Source: JAKATY01 sp038876335 (GTDB taxonomy: Archaea > Micrarchaeota > Micrarchaeia > Micrarchaeales > Micrarchaeaceae). From it: a stretch of 7,290 nucleotides of DNA. The position numbers and the translations under genes are program-made. Positions 4,584 to 7,290 of this stretch are shown here, in pieces (within the stretch, counting starts at the first letter, position 1; every line of letters starts with the position of its first letter). The notes under the pieces were generated by a model. That model was given only the letters and a program-made list of their open reading frames with translations, searched no databases and had not been told where the DNA came from. The DNA is taken from NCBI GenBank assembly GCA_038876335.1, contig JAVYYS010000031.1, positions 1 to 7,290 on the forward strand. Reading direction: 5' to 3'.

Positions 4584-5363
4584 TCAACCTTTTTCAATAT
4601 GCGCCTTAAGCTCCGAATGCTTGCTTAATGCAACTTCAACAATCTCGCTGATCTCGTTCCTTGAAAAGCTACCACTTAACCCTTTTTGCATTGCACGTAT
4701 CACCTTCCCGTCAGTAGCTATGGTCATTCTGGCGTCTGCGGCCTTCTCCTCGTTTATTGAAGGATCGAGGAATATGGTATTGCCTATCTTCGCAAATGTG
4801 CACGAGCTTACTACATTGTTTATCTTGAGGGGGGTGCTGCGCTCATTCATTATAGCCTTGCCGTCTCTGTAGGCTGGTACTTTTGTGTTTAAAAGCGCTG
4901 ACATTGCCGCCAACGTGCTAGCGTCAAAGAGGTTGCCGCTGTAGTTGAGTATGTACAGATCAATGTATACGCTCCAAGCCTTTCCTTCTTCAATCAGCAA
5001 GTCTCCGAGATCAATGCATTCCGCTGCTCTTATGCCCCTGTCCACGACTCTTGCCAGCTCTATGGACTCTGGGCTTGGCGGCCCACTCTCAAAATCAGGT
5101 GATGCTAAGGGGAGAAGTTCTGCGGAAACTATTAAGTTGCCAAGATCCGGGGTGTCTTCCATAGGAGATTCTACTACCATCTTGACCCCCGCCATAACTC
5201 GTGTGGCGCCTATGTCAACTTGCGCTGACCCCTCAGCATTGCCAATGAGCCTTTTTGCTACGCTTATTTCCCTGTAGGCAAGGCTTTCCCTTCCGTCTTC
5301 CCTAATTTTCTTTGAAGCAAGCTCCCTTATGTACTTGCTGTTCACATAATCTATCGCGTCCAT
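4584..5363 (-). CDS. rrp42: Exosome complex subunit Rrp42 (RNase PH-like, structural)
   Basis: This 259-aa protein is the non-catalytic RNase PH-fold partner of Rrp41. Three Rrp41-Rrp42 dimers form the hexameric ring of the archaeal exosome, which degrades and tails RNA from the 3' end. Family features are EDGRESLAYREI near 22-33, AEGSAQVDIGATRVMAGVK at 43-61, and the LLIEEGKAWSVYIDLYILNY segment in the middle. The C-terminal TDGKVIRAMQKG motif is also typical. The acidic phosphorolytic residues typical of Rrp41 (the EDN...DADMP motif) are absent, as expected. Length is normal. It begins 9 bases after the rrp41 stop, with GGAGTGA overlapping that stop as a probable ribosome-binding site. Confidence 0.96.
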   Translation of the reverse strand: MDAIDYVNSKYIRELASKKIREDGRESLAYREISVAKRLIGNAEGSAQVDIGATRVMAGVKMVVESPMEDTPDLGNLIVSAELLPLASPDFESGPPSPESIELARVVDRGIRAAECIDLGDLLIEEGKAWSVYIDLYILNYSGNLFDASTLAAMSALLNTKVPAYRDGKAIMNERSTPLKINNVVSSCTFAKIGNTIFLDPSINEEKAADARMTIATDGKVIRAMQKGLSGSFSRNEISEIVEVALSKHSELKAHIEKG

Positions 5364-5372
5364 AGCACCATC

Positions 5373-6131
5373 TCACTCCTTGTCTGAATTATTTTCATAT
5401 TTCCTCTCGGATCTTGCGTAGATATCGCGAAGTGCCTCCTTCTGGGCTTCGCTTATTTTCTTTCCAGCCTCTATCACCATGTCTAGAGCCTTCTCTAGCT
5501 GCGGCTTTGTGAAGTTGCCATCCATCTGAAGGAGAAGCACGTCATTGTTTCTAGGCGCTATTGCCACCGGCATATCCGCATCTGAGTAATTGTCTTCTAT
5601 CATGTTGAAATCCAGCACAACCTCCTCACCGATCTTGCCGGCTGAAACCGCGTATATCAGATCTTTCATAGGTATGCCTGCACTGGCAAGAGCTACTGAA
5701 GCTGCAGTAAGTCCTGCAGCGCGAGTTCCGCCATCTCCCTGCAAAACCTCTATGAATATGTCTATCTCATTGTTTGGAAACTCTTCCAGCATCACCACAT
5801 TTTCAAATGCTTCTCTTATCACCTTGGAGATTTCTATCGCGCGCCTGTTCGGCCCGCTCCTTCCATGGCCCTCAAGCGAGGAGAATGGTGCCATGGAGTA
5901 TTTGCACCTTATTATTGCCTTGGTCGGGTCCGCGTCATGCTTTGGAAATACCTCCCTAGGGCCGTATACTGCAGCTATAATCTTGTTATTCCCCTGCTCT
6001 ATATATGCTGAACCATTTGCGTTTTTCAGCACGCCCGCTTCAATCTTTATCGGACGTAATTCGTTGAAGGCCCTTCCATCGAGCCTTTTTCCTCCGACTA
6101 TAAGTTCAGGTTTGTTGGCTTTAGATGCCAT
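5373..6131 (-). CDS. rrp41: Exosome complex subunit Rrp41 (catalytic RNase PH)
   Basis: This is the catalytic subunit of the archaeal exosome. It phosphorolytically removes nucleotides from RNA 3' ends and can add tails in reverse. The 252-aa protein has a complete RNase PH fold. Visible are LDGRAFNELRPI (17-28), the RNA/phosphate-binding RSGPNRRAIE (91-100), QGDGGTRAAG (131-140) for phosphate, and the acidic active site EDNYSDADMP (179-188). The key Asp residues at 184 and 186 are intact, so it should be active. The ATG lies 1 base beyond the rrp4 stop, showing tight coupling. The C-terminal tail is charged (RSERKYENNSDKE), as is common in the family. Confidence 0.97.
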   Translation of the reverse strand: MASKANKPELIVGGKRLDGRAFNELRPIKIEAGVLKNANGSAYIEQGNNKIIAAVYGPREVFPKHDADPTKAIIRCKYSMAPFSSLEGHGRSGPNRRAIEISKVIREAFENVVMLEEFPNNEIDIFIEVLQGDGGTRAAGLTAASVALASAGIPMKDLIYAVSAGKIGEEVVLDFNMIEDNYSDADMPVAIAPRNNDVLLLQMDGNFTKPQLEKALDMVIEAGKKISEAQKEALRDIYARSERKYENNSDKE

Positions 6132-6132
6132 T

Positions 6133-6747
6133 TTATGACCTTTTTGTAGAATTGCTTATAAGCATCTCCTTTATCTTCTCTGTAAGTCCAGAGACATGCG
6201 CATCGCGCTCTATCTGCAGTAACGCCGCAATTGCAAGAGCGGTATTTTCGCCGCGGAGCCAGACGATGCCGTTTGAGCCCACAACCATGTCACACCTAGT
6301 AAGCTCAGAGATCTGCTTTGCCATCGTATTGGCCTTGCCAAGCACTCGAGGAATTTTGGTCGGCTTTATCTTTACGATCGTGCCTTCCTTAAGCAACCGC
6401 GGGTTGGAGAGTATTACTTCCTTCTTCCCGTTCACCCTGTCTACTAGGGCTTCAATTACATCACCTATTTTAAACTCTGCCTTGCTGAACTTGCCCAGCA
6501 GGAGTACGCCTATTCTAAAGGAATTAAGGTCGACGGTGTAGGTGTTGTTCCTTCCAACAGACTCTATTATACCAACTACTGTTTCGTCTAGTTTTGGAGA
6601 CCATGTGCCCTCCAGAGGTATAAGCCTCTTGCTTTCCTCGTCATAAAGCCCAAGCACAGTCGCAAACAGGCTTCCGTGTTCTGCATATGCCATTCCTTGC
6701 TTCACATCTCCAGGAATCTTCTCCCCTGGCATGACTATCCTTTTCAT
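6133..6747 (-). CDS. rrp4: Exosome RNA-binding cap subunit Rrp4
   Basis: Rrp4 forms the trimeric cap on the Rrp41-Rrp42 ring and feeds RNA into the pore. The 204-aa protein has the three expected parts. There is an N-terminal domain (MKRIVMPGEKIPGD, 1-14), an S1 domain at about 55-118 including TVVGIIESVGRNNTYTVDLN, and a KH domain at about 125-190 with the GSNGIVWL loop (157-164). It is somewhat shorter than many archaeal Rrp4 proteins (about 230-250) because it has a short C-terminal tail; the domains are complete. It starts 60 bases after the SBDS stop with no good ribosome-binding site, and a TATA-like element sits about 26 bases upstream of the ATG. A leaderless transcript from an internal promoter is possible. 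Confidence 0.96.
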   Translation of the reverse strand: MKRIVMPGEKIPGDVKQGMAYAEHGSLFATVLGLYDEESKRLIPLEGTWSPKLDETVVGIIESVGRNNTYTVDLNSFRIGVLLLGKFSKAEFKIGDVIEALVDRVNGKKEVILSNPRLLKEGTIVKIKPTKIPRVLGKANTMAKQISELTRCDMVVGSNGIVWLRGENTALAIAALLQIERDAHVSGLTEKIKEMLISNSTKRS

Positions 6748-6764
6748 AGAATCTATCTCTTTTA

Positions 6765-6780
6765 CTATTATACATATACA
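6765..6780 (-). promoter_or_regulatory. Candidate internal TATA promoter for rrp4
   Basis: On the minus strand TGTATATGTATAATAG lies in the 60-base gap between SBDS and rrp4. Its centre is about 26 bases from the rrp4 ATG, the usual TATA-to-start distance for a leaderless transcript, and rrp4 has no clear Shine-Dalgarno site. AT-rich chance occurrence is possible. Confidence 0.4.
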
Positions 6781-6807
6781 TTGGGCATTATTGGCGCCAT
6801 CGTTACA

Positions 6808-7290
6808 CTACTGGAGTAGTTTTGTAGATGCTTTTCCTTGCGTTGCGTTGCTTAGGCGAAGGTAGAAGTCGTTCTGCATTCCTGCAGGAAATTCCACTAC
6901 CGCCAGGAGGCTCCCATTCGGAAGCCATTGCTCTGACTTCATACCATATTGCTTCAGGATACCGTAGCACCTGTTTGAGTATTCGGGCGGTATAGTAACC
7001 TCGATTCGCGCTATTGCAAACTTTATTGGAAGCAATACGCTCAGTTTCTTTACGATTTCATCAACTTGGGCGTTTGCACTCTTAAATGGATCTACAGCCA
7101 CTTTTACCTCTTTCATCGCGTTCTCCACGCGTAATGGAGGCATGGGCGCATTTGTCCTAGGATCTATCGCATTCTTTGATATTATTTCTATGATCTGCCT
7201 TCTCTTCTCCTCTATGAGTTTGGCCTTCTGCTCTGTTGTTATCGGCACATTAGAGTTCTTCAATATAAACTCTGACACCTTGGCGATATC
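6808..7290 (-). CDS. Ribosome maturation protein SBDS/SDO1, N-terminus beyond window
   Basis: SBDS proteins act in late maturation of the large ribosomal subunit (release of aIF6/eIF6). The frame is open to the window edge, where DIAKV continues upstream, so the GTG at 7276-7278 is not the real start. The visible 160 residues cover the middle and C-terminal domains; an archaeal SBDS is about 230 aa, so some 70 residues are missing. Family marks are TTEQKAKLIEEKRRQIIEII, NAIDPRTNAPMPPLRVENAM, VDPFKS, and LPIKFAIARIEVTIPPEYS. The C-terminal part has the typical pattern of a Trp-containing segment followed by AVVEFPAGMQ. It is the upstream member of the exosome operon, a well-known archaeal gene order (SBDS-rrp4-rrp41-rrp42). 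Confidence 0.96.
   Translation of the reverse strand, partial: DIAKVSEFILKNSNVPITTEQKAKLIEEKRRQIIEIISKNAIDPRTNAPMPPLRVENAMKEVKVAVDPFKSANAQVDEIVKKLSVLLPIKFAIARIEVTIPPEYSNRCYGILKQYGMKSEQWLPNGSLLAVVEFPAGMQNDFYLRLSNATQGKASTKLLQ

Noticed and set aside
4945..6541. Long plus-strand frames opposite rrp42, rrp41 and rrp4
   Set aside because: Ser/Pro/Leu-rich shadows of strongly supported minus-strand genes.
7276..7278. GTG as the true start of the SBDS gene
   Set aside because: The frame continues to the window edge with family-like sequence, and the N-terminal domain would be missing; the gene is simply cut by the window.

Overview
The window reads as chromosomal DNA of an archaeon. The evidence is a block of exosome genes (SBDS, Rrp4, Rrp41, Rrp42), ribosomal protein L37Ae, RNA polymerase subunit P and a histone-fold protein. 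It is further supported by ribosome-binding sites of the GGTG/GTGA type, several GTG/TTG starts and heavy use of ATA and AGG codons. The small zinc-ribbon and PRC-barrel genes and one gene I cannot place suggest a little-studied lineage (DPANN/Micrarchaeota-like is my guess, not something the sequence proves).

Layout. Bases 1-257 hold one copy of a roughly 150-bp direct repeat and then the promoter/leader of a membrane pyrophosphatase gene. Bases 258-2264 (+) encode that ion-pumping pyrophosphatase (hppA), followed by a T-rich terminator. Bases 2265-2630 hold no convincing complete gene. They contain a candidate promoter, the second repeat copy (122 of the first 124 positions identical to copy 1) and a second candidate promoter. 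Bases 2631-3628 (+) are a tight three-gene cluster: histone-fold protein, a zinc-ribbon protein of unknown function (1-nt overlap) and a PRC-barrel protein. Bases 3629-3707 are a convergent intergenic region with an inverted repeat.

From 7290 down to 3708 everything is on the minus strand and forms the archaeal exosome operon. In order of transcription it holds SBDS (cut by the window edge), rrp4, rrp41, rrp42, rpl37ae, an unrecognised 125-aa gene, and rpoP, a 43-aa gene with a clear CxxC...CxxC zinc ribbon.

Functionally, the minus-strand operon joins RNA 3'-end processing and degradation (the Rrp41/Rrp42 ring with its Rrp4 cap), ribosome maturation (SBDS), a ribosomal protein and a polymerase subunit. 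This is the classic conserved archaeal arrangement. The plus strand carries energy conservation (pyrophosphate-driven proton pumping) and chromatin-related functions.

The most unusual items are the near-identical direct repeat flanking hppA, which carries what looks like the C-terminal end of a reading frame, and the extra unrecognised gene between rpl37ae and rpoP. I found no CRISPR array, tRNA, rRNA or recognisable transposase, and no convincing evidence of a wholly new system.
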